NCBI GenBank assembly: GCA_019828565.1
Contig: JAHDYR010000062.1
Location: forward strand, 1,364,001-1,428,000
DNA length: 64,000 bases
Direction of reading: 5' to 3'
From: Carpediemonas membranifera
Lineage: Eukaryota; Fornicata
The notes beneath the pieces were generated by a model that was given only the letters and a program-made list of their open reading frames with translations, was not told where the DNA came from and did no database searches. Below, one piece after another: positions 35,777-44,867 of the stretch; within the stretch, counting starts at the first letter, position 1; every line of letters starts with the position of its first letter. The position numbers and the translations under genes are program-made.

Positions 35777-37103
35777 TTACTTACGACCCACATCCACGGT
35801 CTTCTTGAACACACGCTTCCCTCCACTGTACACAGAGTCCAACGGCACGTCGGCCAGCTGGTATACCACGTGCTCCCACCTAGGGGAGTCCAGAACGATG
35901 AAGTCACCCTCCTTGCCGACCTCGAGGGACCCAACTTTGTCTGAGACGCCCAAGGCAGCCGCTGCGTTAATGGTGCAAGCAGTAAGGGCCTCGGGAAGCG
36001 TCATGTGCATGGCAACACAACCAAGGTGCATGATAAAGGGAAGCGACAAGCATGGCACATTAGGGTTGTAGTCAGAAGCCAAAGCGACTGGTACTCCAGA
36101 GTCGATGAGCTTCCTGGCAGGAGGCTGCTCGATGCGGAGGATGTACGCCGTGGAGGGGAGGAGGACGGCGACAGTGCCGGACATGGCCATGGCCTTGATG
36201 CCGCCATCTGACACACACTCGAGGTGTGAGACTCCGCAAGCCCCGAGTTCGGCACCAAGCTCGGCGCTGGCGGTGTTGCTGAGTTCGTCGCCGTGGAAGT
36301 TGATACGGAGGCCGGCCTTGGCACCAGCTTCCAGGATGACCTTGGTCTCGTCGTGGTTGAACACGCCCTTTTCGCAGAATACGTCCACGATCTCAACATC
36401 AAGTCTGCCAGCCGCCTTGGCCTCGAGAACGGCGGGAAGCTGTACATTGATGACATCATTCACCGCCTCAGCTGAGGTCATCCCCTTCGGCACCGAGTGT
36501 GCAAGGTATGTCGGGATGAGGCGAGCCGGGTGTGTCTTGGATGCCTTGTGAACAGTCTCGAGCATCTTCACCTCGGTCGCCGCGTCCAGGCCGTAGCCGC
36601 TCTTAACCTCGATCGTGGTCGACCCATGGGCTACCATGGCGTCAAGACGGGTCATGAGGTCGTGGTGAAGGGCTTCAGGTGTGGCCTCGCGGGTGGCAGC
36701 AACTGTAAACCCGATCCCACCGCCCGCCTTATGCACTTCCATGTATGTGGCGCCGGCCAGCTTCATCGCGAACTCGTGGGCCCGGTCACCGGCGTACACG
36801 GCGTGCGTATGCGCCTCCACAAGCCCGGGGAGAATGACCTTTCCTTGGGCCTCAACTACTTGTTCAAACGACGCCTCGGACATGGATTTGGTAGAAAGTG
36901 CAGCCATAACGTCAGTGGTTGTCCCAACAGCGACGATCTTGCCTCCACTGATCGCAAGGGCGCCATCTTCGTACACCACGATGTTGTTCATTTGCTCGCG
37001 GACAAGAACGCGTTCACAGTTATTACAAACCGCTACAACCTGAGCGGCATGCTTGATCTATCCGTAAAAAGAGTAGGGGCGGACAAACGAGGATCGAAGA
37101 CAT
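35777..37103 (-). CDS. hutI: Imidazolonepropionase (HutI/AMDHD1), spliced: 37103-37089 joined to 37057-35777
   Basis: After splicing the product has 431 residues. A 15-nt first exon encodes MSSIL; exon 2 continues IKHAAQVVAVCNNCERVLV, giving the family start (LLIKNA.QVV.V). Further: the metal-binding HTH in VEAHTHAVYAGDRAHEF, GGGIGFTVAATR, the substrate/metal block NFHGDELSNTASAELGAELG, SHLECVSDGGI and LASDYNPN. The enzyme opens the imidazolone ring in histidine degradation to formiminoglutamate, in the cytosol. Histidine ammonia-lyase and urocanase are not in this window. Length and motifs match both bacterial HutI and animal AMDHD1. The ATG at 36991 inside exon 2 would drop the conserved first strand, so the spliced start is preferred. 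Confidence 0.9.
37058..37088 (-). other. Intron in hutI (31 nt, GTTTGT...GGATAG)
   Basis: It joins a 15-nt first exon to the body in phase 0. Without it an in-frame TAG closes the reading frame just upstream of IKHAAQ. Confidence 0.8.
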
Positions 37104-37552
37104 TATTGTCTGGTCGTCAGCGGTCAAACTGCGCTTCAAACCGGCATCGGGGTGTGACTACGGTGTAGCTTCTGCCTATTGCCCAGCCTGTGTCAGCTTT
37201 TAGTGTTTAGTGTTTCTTCTTGTTTCGAGACGATGTCCAAATTTCGATCTTAAGATACAGCCAACAAACACTCCCCCGGCACCCGAAGAAAAGACTTGCG
37301 CGAGAACGTGTATGCAACTCACATATCCAATGCTTTTTATCCCGTGAGGCGCAAGCAGCGTCAAGCCGCACCATTTGCGGCAGTTTAGGGTCGAACAAAA
37401 CACTCCCAGTTGGGTCGATGAAGAAAGGCCTAGCTCGTGGCTCCTTTCACCCTGAGACACCTCGCACCCCTTTTTGAGTGTCTCGGGGTAGGCCAAATCT
37501 CAAGATTTGGAGCTGGGTCGCATGAGCACAATAGACATCATTCACCAACAAT
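37104..37552 (+). other. Divergent intergenic region, about 450 bp
   Basis: It separates hutI (minus) from the small gene at 37553 (plus). It holds GCGGCAGTTTAGGG at 37378-37391, related to the recurrent motif, and the inverted repeat at 37493-37510. No gene seen. Confidence 0.5.
37493..37510 (+). repeat. Inverted repeat CCAAATCT-CA-AGATTTGG
   Basis: A perfect 8-bp stem with a 2-base centre about 45 bases upstream of the gene at 37553. Possible regulatory palindrome. Confidence 0.5.
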
Positions 37553-37888
37553 ATGAACCAACCTCAAACGCCAATGAAATGCCAACTAACCGCCGAACAA
37601 ATGCAACAACTTGACGAAATGGAGCGTGTTGCCTTCGAGAACACCGGCATGCGTGTGAACCGCACCGCCTTGATGCGGAAGATGCTGCGGAACCGCGGCC
37701 AGCACTTTGACAGCGCGGAGTTCGTTCTTGCACACAACAACCAGAACATCAGCAACATCCCGCAAGTAACCTTTACTCTGGCTCCCATCTATGAGCCGGA
37801 AAAGCTATCTCCGCGAAGAATGGCGCAGTCGGCCCCGGTAGGCTCTCCGCTCGGGTCTGACTGCCTCAGCTACAGCGACGGGCTGTAA
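37553..37888 (+). CDS. Hypothetical small protein
   Basis: The product has 111 residues. The first half is helical with amphipathic pattern (LTAEQMQQLDEMERVAFENTGMRVNRTALMRKMLRNRG), which has the spacing of a ribbon-helix-helix or small three-helix DNA/protein-binding fold, but no family is recognised. The second half is Pro/Ser-rich and probably disordered. It lies divergently from hutI and convergently with the autophagin-like gene. The short leader and the clear ATG context (ACAATATG) support a real gene, but the evidence is limited to the open frame and composition. Confidence 0.45.
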   Translation: MNQPQTPMKCQLTAEQMQQLDEMERVAFENTGMRVNRTALMRKMLRNRGQHFDSAEFVLAHNNQNISNIPQVTFTLAPIYEPEKLSPRRMAQSAPVGSPLGSDCLSYSDGL

Positions 37889-37991
37889 GCTGAGCTTGTA
37901 TTGTACTGTAGATATTTTAAACAATGCCGCATCGCCCCGCTGTCATGGTTGGTGCTTGAAGACCGAAAATAAACATCTTGCCGCACGCGCC

Positions 37992-38948
37992 TCAGAAGAG
38001 CAAGGCACGCTGCTTGGACGGCCCCGCGTTCGTATCAAGGTCCATGGCACCCTCATCGCCAGCGTCCGAAGTCAGCACGTGGCTGGTAAACCCGACGGGT
38101 GGCCCAACGGGCAGTAGTGATTGGACAGTGGTGTCGATAAGCCGAGTCAAGCCGACAATGTCCTCATCGTTGGTGACTACCATGGCTAGAAGCACTTGGC
38201 CATCGAGGTCGGCAGTGTTTCGGAGAGTGAAGGGGACATCTGCAAGGGGCGCGACCACGTGTGGGTCGACGCAGAGTAGCTGGCTTCCAACCACGCCGAA
38301 TGCCAGTAAAACCCGGCTCTCAATGGACACAACCGCACCTACACAGTACTGGCAGCCAAGGACCGCGGCGAGCAGACGCTGTAATGGCTCTGGCTCCATC
38401 CGTCCGAGAGTGAGCACTGAAGGCAGGAACAGGACGTGCGGGGTGTGGGTCCGGCCCTCAGTGTCGGCTAAGGGGCCAGTTGGGGTCATGCCCACCCTTG
38501 CGCTGAGGTCATCAACGTTGATCGAGCCGCTGGAGGAAACGACGGCGCCCATGCCCCACAGCGAGGAGGAGTTGATGATACGCGCCACAGACCCGCATAC
38601 GACTGAAGGAAAGCCGTGTCTGCCTCCGCATCCGGCCAGGATTGCCCGCTGAGAGAGGGGGGCGCTGGGGCCGGGATCGGGGCCGAAGAGGGCGGCGATG
38701 GATGCAACAATGGGGTCAGTTGGCGCTGAGATGCGTTGATCTGTAGTATTATACACCGTCCGCGTGATGGCGGCCGCTGTGAGAGACTGTACGGCTGCGA
38801 CGAGGGGGGCATCCCTCGAAGTGACTAAAGGGTACGTGTTTGTGAGATACTGGTCCAACTGAGCTACATCATTAGGCAAACTGAGCACAACTCCACCGGC
38901 CAGCTGCACTGGTTTGTCCTGCGGGAGCTGTTTGATTTGAAGGCTCAT
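37992..38948 (-). CDS. Divergent autophagin (ATG4, peptidase C54)-like protein
   Basis: From the ATG at 38948 (MSLQIKQLPQDKPVQL) the product has 318 residues. The C54 order is visible: SAPLSQRAILAGCGGRHGFPSVVCGSVARII (family: pfSiH.l...G...G...GPs), LFLPSVLTLGRMEPEPLQRLLAAVLG (family: PlrLGl..in..Y...l), a VGAVVSIES strand, and CVDPHVVAPL at the position of the catalytic Asp-Pro-His. The expected GWGCMLR active-site block is not found; the matching region (YPLVTSRDAPLVAAVQSL) has no Cys. So it is either an inactive paralogue, a gene with a missed first exon, or a related papain-like fold such as the UFM1 protease. Function in Atg8 processing is therefore uncertain. Confidence 0.5.
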   Translation of the reverse strand: MSLQIKQLPQDKPVQLAGGVVLSLPNDVAQLDQYLTNTYPLVTSRDAPLVAAVQSLTAAAITRTVYNTTDQRISAPTDPIVASIAALFGPDPGPSAPLSQRAILAGCGGRHGFPSVVCGSVARIINSSSLWGMGAVVSSSGSINVDDLSARVGMTPTGPLADTEGRTHTPHVLFLPSVLTLGRMEPEPLQRLLAAVLGCQYCVGAVVSIESRVLLAFGVVGSQLLCVDPHVVAPLADVPFTLRNTADLDGQVLLAMVVTNDEDIVGLTRLIDTTVQSLLPVGPPVGFTSHVLTSDAGDEGAMDLDTNAGPSKQRALLF

Positions 38949-39107
38949 CCTGCAACTTCTCGCAATTCCTCGAGCGGCCAAGAGTCGAGGAGAGCACCTG
39001 GGTGGCTCGAGCCAGTGTCGGGTGGCACGTCGAATCGGTGTAGATGGGCAATTTAGGCCAAATCGGTCCCTCCCAAAATATCCCAGAAACTACACAACCC
39101 CAACATC

Positions 39108-40694
39108 ATGTCCGCGACGACACCGAGACTTTTGAAACGAGATACTTCGGAGATGCTATTCGTTGCGCCTGTTCCCGGCTCCCGCCTTGAGAAACTGGTA
39201 GAATCGCGCCCCGAAGACAAGAAGAACTTCACGGCCATTCTTCAGGCCGTGTTCATCGGTGTGCGCCTCATCATCGACCACGAGCACGCTTTGAAGAACG
39301 AAACCGGCGACGCCTCTGATTCAGAAGAGGACATGCCTCGTCCCCAAAAGACGCTTGGTCGTCGCCTCGCCCGCGGGACCCTCAAGGCCATGCGCCAGTC
39401 CCGCGTCAAGCCCGAGCTCCTCCCTGTCGTTCAGGACTTCGAGCTGCCCTCTCTTCAAATCTCTGAGGAGAAACTGGCCATCATGGACCAGGGTCAGTCT
39501 CTCACCCTCAACCACTCCCTCGAGGACGTCATCGACAGAATCAAGGGCGTAGCCAAGCGCCTCCTTGACCTGGACGAGTCCCCCGTCCGCGAGATCACAC
39601 GCACCGACCCCTCTGGCGCAGACATCCCCGTCGAGCACCTCGCCGCCATGTGCGGCAGCCTGTCATGCATCGTCATCGACCAATTGACCTCGCTCACGCC
39701 AATCGAAGAGCTCTTCAAGAAGTCCCCCGCCGAGGTCCGCGAGATGACTACCTCTATGGTCACCGGCGTCCTCGAGGGCTTGACCCTCGCTAAACTGCCC
39801 CCGACTGCCGAGACATTCTTCCCCAGCTCGAAGCATATCATATCCATTGATCTCGAGCAATCTGGAGATATAGAGGCTATGCGCCAAGAGCTCATCACAA
39901 AGCTCGAGGCCCACCCACTTGTCCGCGAGCACAACCTCCTTTCGTCGGGCGCCGTTCTCCTCTCCATGCAGGCCAACTTCGCCTCAACCCTCACCCAGAT
40001 GCTCCTGACCCAATTCCCCTCCAGGGCTTCCCATATCGGTCTTATTCTGCGTGGTCTTGTGGACGCCGACGGACGTGATCTCCCCTGCCTCTGGGCGGAG
40101 ACGGAGAGTCAGTCTACTATGGCGCGCTACAACCCCCTACCTGACACGGATTCAGAGTACTCGGCTTACTTTACGAGCGGTACTGGCGCCAGATACCCCA
40201 AGACAAGATCCGGGACCGATCTTCACGATCTTGCAACATATCTGCTCAATCTTGACGTCAAGCGCACCCGCGTGATGCTCCGTGGTCTGTCTGGCACTCC
40301 TGTTGTCCGAGGCACCCCAGCCCACGCTGCCATCAAGAAGAGCATCGACAGCGTCCTGCTTCAGGGCCTGGCCAGGGCCCACGGCGAGCTGCCCGAGATG
40401 GTGGCCGACCTGCCCTCTCATATTGCGATGGAGACTATGAGGCGAGTCGCTGTGTTCCAACGAATCCTCCCCCACGCCGACAGCTACGGCCACGTGTCGG
40501 CCATGCCCGTTGTCGAGGTGCTCGAGGCCGCGGGCCTGATTGTTGGGCACCCAGCGACCTTCATGCCATACCACTTTACCGTGAACAACTGCTCATCGAT
40601 GATGCCCGGTGGTCTGGCCCGAGTGGACGAGACCCAGGACCACTACCAGCCCCTCCTGCGGCCTTTCGAGTTCGAGCTCAAGATCAACAAGTAG
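39108..40694 (+). CDS. Conserved-looking hypothetical protein, 528 residues
   Basis: The product has 528 residues, mostly predicted helix with an even amino-acid composition, so it is likely a folded cytosolic protein. N-terminal part: RLEKLVESRPEDKKNFTAILQAVFIGVRLIIDHEHAL, then a basic/acidic segment (DSEEDMPRPQK, RRLARGTLKAMRQSR), a middle part with repeated helices, and a C-terminal domain ending FMPYHFTVNNCSSMMPGGLARV...FEFELKINK. No signal peptide, TM helix, zinc motif or nucleotide-binding motif was seen. Two hydrophobic segments could be buried helices. I do not recognise the family. Third-position G/C bias is strong and continuous across the frame, which supports it being translated. 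Confidence 0.7.
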   Translation: MSATTPRLLKRDTSEMLFVAPVPGSRLEKLVESRPEDKKNFTAILQAVFIGVRLIIDHEHALKNETGDASDSEEDMPRPQKTLGRRLARGTLKAMRQSRVKPELLPVVQDFELPSLQISEEKLAIMDQGQSLTLNHSLEDVIDRIKGVAKRLLDLDESPVREITRTDPSGADIPVEHLAAMCGSLSCIVIDQLTSLTPIEELFKKSPAEVREMTTSMVTGVLEGLTLAKLPPTAETFFPSSKHIISIDLEQSGDIEAMRQELITKLEAHPLVREHNLLSSGAVLLSMQANFASTLTQMLLTQFPSRASHIGLILRGLVDADGRDLPCLWAETESQSTMARYNPLPDTDSEYSAYFTSGTGARYPKTRSGTDLHDLATYLLNLDVKRTRVMLRGLSGTPVVRGTPAHAAIKKSIDSVLLQGLARAHGELPEMVADLPSHIAMETMRRVAVFQRILPHADSYGHVSAMPVVEVLEAAGLIVGHPATFMPYHFTVNNCSSMMPGGLARVDETQDHYQPLLRPFEFELKINK

Positions 40695-41194
40695 GGAACG
40701 CCCAGGTAATTGTGTAAATACTGCTACCCGAGTTCGCTGACCTGGTGCGGCTATAAAAGTGGCAACAACAATCATCAAAGCCACCACTGCATAATTGCAT
40801 GTTTATATACAAGAACCGCTTACATTGGGGCGATGAGGAACGCCAGACTGGGGCATCTGTGGATTGTGATGCCAAAGCTGCGTGATTTGAACATCACCCT
40901 GCACACTCCTCCGTTTCATCGCGGGCGTCCGTGCTCGGATGCGCGGCAAGCGCATGCTGCGCGGAGCAGCACAGAGCGAGGAACCTGGGAGGCATCTCCC
41001 CTCTTTCCCGTTTTTGGGCATCGTCCCCCGCTGGTGGACGCCCATTTGGTCGTCGGCGTCTGCAGTGCCATAAACTGCACCAGACAGAAAAGCCGCGGAT
41101 GGCCTACGCTAGGTACTACACAGCCTTTATTAGACACTTTGGGATTGTTCTACAGTTGTAGACGTGCGCCAAAGTTTTTTTGCGGAAATAATTT
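40695..41194 (+). other. Convergent intergenic region, 500 bp
   Basis: It lies between the 3' ends of the 528-residue gene and the DPYD-like gene. Short frames on both strands are unsupported. A CATAAACTGC (reverse of GCAGTTTATG) occurs at 41069-41078. Confidence 0.5.
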
Positions 41195-43738
41195 TTATTC
41201 TGGGCAGACGTCGAGCTCAGCCTGGGTGCGGGGGCGCATGGCGAGCGCGTCGGCGGGGCACAGCTTTGTGCACAGACTGCATCCGATGCACAGGCTGGGG
41301 TCGATCGTCACGGTCTTCTTGGCCTGGTTGACCTCGATCGCCATGTAGGGGCAGCGAGAGCAGTTGCCGCAGAAGACGCATTCGTCGGGCTCGGCCCAGC
41401 TGCTGATGCGCTTGACGGGGGTCTGCTCCATGAAATCAATGACGGGGCCGCCCTCCTTGGCGCAGCCGATGAGCTCGGCGACGGAAGACATGCCGCGGTC
41501 AGCGAGCAGGTACGAGAGGCCGGAGTTGAGCTCGTCGATGATGCCGTAGCCGTGGCGCTCGGGGAGGGTGCAGAACTGGACGGTGCGGGTGCCGAGGGCG
41601 AGGAAGTCGGCAGCCGCCTTGTAGTTCATGGGCCCACCGTTGCCCGAGATGTGGATGTCGTAGCGTGCGACAGACGCGAGCGACAGGTTGGAGATACCAG
41701 TGACGCCCTCGCCAGACATGCCGACGACGACAGCGTCATCCCACTTGTGGCCGGGACGGTCGGTGGGGCGGAAGAAGGCGGAGGGGAAGGAGTTGGCGAG
41801 GGTGACGCCGGCCATCTTGTTGGGGTAGCGAGCAAAGACCTCGAGGATGGCCTCGATGATGACCTCGATAGACGTGACAGCACCGGTGAGCTTGAAGAGC
41901 TTGGGGACCTCGGGGTCGGAGACCTGCATGACCCAGTCGATGACCTTGGCCGCCTGCTTGGCGGACTGGGAGACGATGGCGCCCTCAGTGCCGTCACCGC
42001 CCTGGGGGCACGAGAGAGAGTACTCAATGGCCATGGCGCCGGCCTTCTCGAGGCGAGTGGTGTTAGCCTGCCAACCCTTGGCGTCCTCGGCGTCGTCACC
42101 GGAGACGGGGCCACCAGTGGAACCGATAGTGAGACGGTCAGGCCATTCTTTGATCAGACGGCCAATCTCCTCGCATACGCGGTCAAGGTGGTGACCGCTG
42201 ACGTTGTCCTAATGTAAGCTGAGGTGAGGTAAGGAACTTACGCTGTTGCCCCACGTGTCCTTGGTGTAGCAGACCATATAGTCGGCGGGGATGTGGATGG
42301 GGACGGCCTCGTTGAACGAAGTCTTGAGCACAGCGCCGGCCCAGCCAGCCTTGTACCCGGCGACGCACTGGTCGTAGCCGTCGGAGGCGGGGGAAGCGGA
42401 GAGGAGGAAGGGGTTGATGATGCGGCGGCCGAAGAAGTCAGTAGTGATGTCAACCTTGGGGTGCACGGGGTTGAAGCCGGGGATCTTGGTGTCGGTGGAC
42501 TTGGCCTGCTTGGTGACGAAGGCCTCGACGTCGAGGGCAGCGTTCTTGCCAGCAGCGGCGGCCTCGACAACGGTAGAGGCGCCAGTGGCCATGTCGCCAG
42601 TGACGAAGATGCCGCTCGCGGCCTCAGTCTGGAAGTCGACCTCGGTGCGCTGGCCGACGGCGACGATTACAGATGTGATGTCGCTCCAGTTGTACTCAGA
42701 GCCCTCGATGGGGGTGGGGCGGCCGGGCTGGCCACGGGCGGGGGCCTTGACTCGGACAGTGGTGAGGCCCTGGCCGGGGGTCCACTTGGCGGGCAGGGTG
42801 CGGCCGATGACGTCGACACGGTGGTCCATGAGGTCAGCGCGCTCGTTGGGGGTGACGGGCATGTCGACGGCACCACGGCGGTAGACGATGACAACCTCCT
42901 CGACGCCGGCCATGCCGGTGGCAGTAGTGGCGCAGTCGACGGCGACGGCACCGCCACCGATGACGGCGACCTTGGAGCCGAGCTTAGCGGCGTAGGCAGA
43001 GGGGTCAGCGAGGAAGGGGTAGGCCTCAATCGCCTCCTCCTCGCCCTCGAAGCCGGACTTGCCGGCAGCGTAGAGGCCAGCGGCAACGACAACGGAGTCG
43101 TACTCGTTGCGGAGGGCCTTGATGTCCTCGACACGGTGGTTGGTCTTCACGGTGATGTCGCCGAGAGAGAGGATGAAGTCGATGTCGGCAGCGAGAAGGG
43201 GGGCGGGCAGGCGCTCCTCGGGGATGAGGGCGACGGCACCACCGATGCGGCTGCGGGCCTCGAGGATCTCGACCTTGAAGCCCTTCTGGGCGAGGACACC
43301 GGCGGCAGCGAGGCCAGCGGGGCCAGCGCCAACGATGGCGATCTTCTCGGAGCGGGGCTCGGCCTTCTCGAACTGGGGAGCCTTGCCAAGCTCGCGGGCC
43401 TTGGCGACGATGGAGGCCTGGCACTCGGGGATGTTGATGGGGCGATCAAGGGCGCCACGGTGGCATCCGGCCATGCAGAACTTATCGGGGCAAACCTTGC
43501 CGCAGATACCGCCAAGAGGGTTAGAGGCGAGGATCATGCCGGCAGCACGCTCAAGATCAGAGGGAGCGCCAAGCTTGGCAGCCGCCAGGAAGTCAGCAGG
43601 GGAGCAACCAACGGGGCAAGCGTTCAGGCAGCCCTTATCCTCGCAATGGAGGCAACGATCAATCTCAGCAGCGAGGTTGAAAGGGGTCTTCTTCTTCTGC
43701 TCACTGTGTACGTTCTCTGCAGGCATATTGCTAGGCAT
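41195..43738 (-). CDS. Dihydropyrimidine dehydrogenase-like Fe-S flavoprotein (PreT-PreA fusion), spliced: 43738-42242 joined to 42208-41195
   Basis: After splicing the product has 836 residues. Domain order: N-terminal Fe-S domain (CLHCEDKGCLNACPVGCSPADF, GGICGKVCP), FAD site VGAGPAGLAAAGVL, NADPH-binding domain (VIGGGAVAVDCATTATGMAG, VYRRG, GDMATGASTVVEAAAAGK), an FMN-binding TIM barrel (PFLLSASP to GNGGPMNYKAA), and two C-terminal 4Fe-4S clusters (CVFCGNCSRCPYMA; CIGCSLCTKLCP). This is the layout of eukaryotic DPYD, which reduces uracil and thymine. However, the loop that carries the catalytic Cys in DPYD (ACGQ after LSCP) reads VSQ here, so the substrate may differ; a glutamate-synthase-like or other anaerobic reductase role is possible. 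Very strong codon bias suggests high expression. Confidence 0.8.
42209..42241 (-). other. Intron in the DPYD-like gene (33 nt, GTAAGT...TTAG)
   Basis: It joins TWGNS to DNVSGHHL in phase 0. Reading through reaches TAG at the 3' splice site itself. Confidence 0.95.
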
Positions 43739-44085
43739 CGTTCGTTCTGAACAGTCGGTCCGAAAAAGTCAAAGTCGCCCCTGCGTCAGTCTGGCCAGCC
43801 AATCGGCCCATGTGTGTGCGTCTAGCATCTGGACCGTGTTTCATGCGCAAAGCTCGATTTTTGGCAACTTCGAGGCAATCTTTTCAAGATCATCAATGAT
43901 CGACTCAATCGAATTGGTCAACGCACTTCACTGAATACTCATTCCACCCAAACAGCAACAGCAATGTTTAAGACACCCGCGGCAGACATTAGTTGACTTG
44001 ATTCTTGATTCTCGATCGTGATGTGATTGAATGACGGCGTCACTATTGCTCGGAGACATTAGCGATAAGCTGCACGACCGCATAC

Positions 44086-44548
44086 TCACGCCTTTTTCAG
44101 TAGCACGCGTCCAACATTGGCGGCCAGCTCTGTGTAACGTTACTGTCCTGTGATACGAACCATAGAAGCGGGGGTTGGCCAGGACCTCCTCTATGGAGCT
44201 CTCGGTAATCCGGCCTGGCTCGGATGCCCCCACTGGGGCGGCGGCAATGGCTGTCGCTGGGTTGATTATGAGACGGCCGGCTGGGGCGATCGGAAGAAGC
44301 GTGTTGAAGAGCGAGATGACCTCTTTTGCTGATTCAAATTGGAGGATCACGTCTTCTGGAGGCTTGTTAAGCTGTAACCTTGTTATTTTCAAGAATCTGT
44401 TCAGCAATTCGCCCCGAAACCCCTCGTCGACGGGGATCTGGAGGAGTTGGGAGTGCGTTGACGGATCCAGGATGATGATCGTCTTATCGCGGACAAATAC
44501 ATCACATTCAGTTGCATTGTCTGTGTGTGGCGTGAATGCAAGCACCAT
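44086..44548 (-). CDS. Small protein, possible PH-like fold, spliced: 44548-44161 joined to 44129-44086
   Basis: After removal of a 31-nt intron the product has 143 residues and ends FYELAANVGRVLLKKA. The N-terminal ~90 residues have strand-like segments (CDVFVRDKTIIILDPSTHSQLLQIPV, ITRLQLNKPPEDVILQFE) followed by a helix (SAKEVISLFNTLLP), the general pattern of a PH or GLUE-type domain. An Ala/Pro-rich linker and a C-terminal amphipathic helix follow. No family is firmly recognised. The unspliced reading continues with an implausible Cys-rich tail. It is divergent to the beta-propeller gene at 44868. Confidence 0.6.
44130..44160 (-). other. Intron (31 nt, GTTCGT...TTACACAG)
   Basis: Placed because the donor and acceptor match those of the better-supported introns here (GTNNGT, ACACAG) and the spliced frame closes with a plausible helix and stop. 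No family alignment confirms it. Confidence 0.65.
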
Positions 44549-44867
44549 GTGACCACCGGCGAGCGACTGGCGGCTTTGTGTAATCTGTGTTGCGGTCGAT
44601 GAGGTTGGTCCAACCTATTTGTACCCAAGAGCGATCGACTTGCCCTTGAAAGCGGCAGGGAAGGCCTGGTTGCCCCTCACTGTCTTCAACTAGTGTCCAT
44701 CGTCCACAGTCTCATCCTTTCAACCCTGCCCTCGACCCACCGGTCGAAGTCCGCCCTAGCAGCCAGTAGAGCATGTCAAAGATCCTCCACAAGGTCGAAC
44801 TCCCAGATCTCGTTCGAGCATTTTATGGAAGAAATTCTCAACGCCGTTACGCTAGTCAGGACGGGCT
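44549..44867 (+). other. Divergent intergenic region, about 320 bp
   Basis: Shared upstream region of the small spliced gene (minus) and the beta-propeller gene (plus). No gene or clear motif seen. Confidence 0.5.

Noticed and set aside
42293-43750. Plus-strand open frame of 485 codons
   Set aside because: It is antisense to the DPYD-like gene. Its Gly/Asp/Val-rich text follows from the strong third-position G/C bias of the real gene on the other strand.
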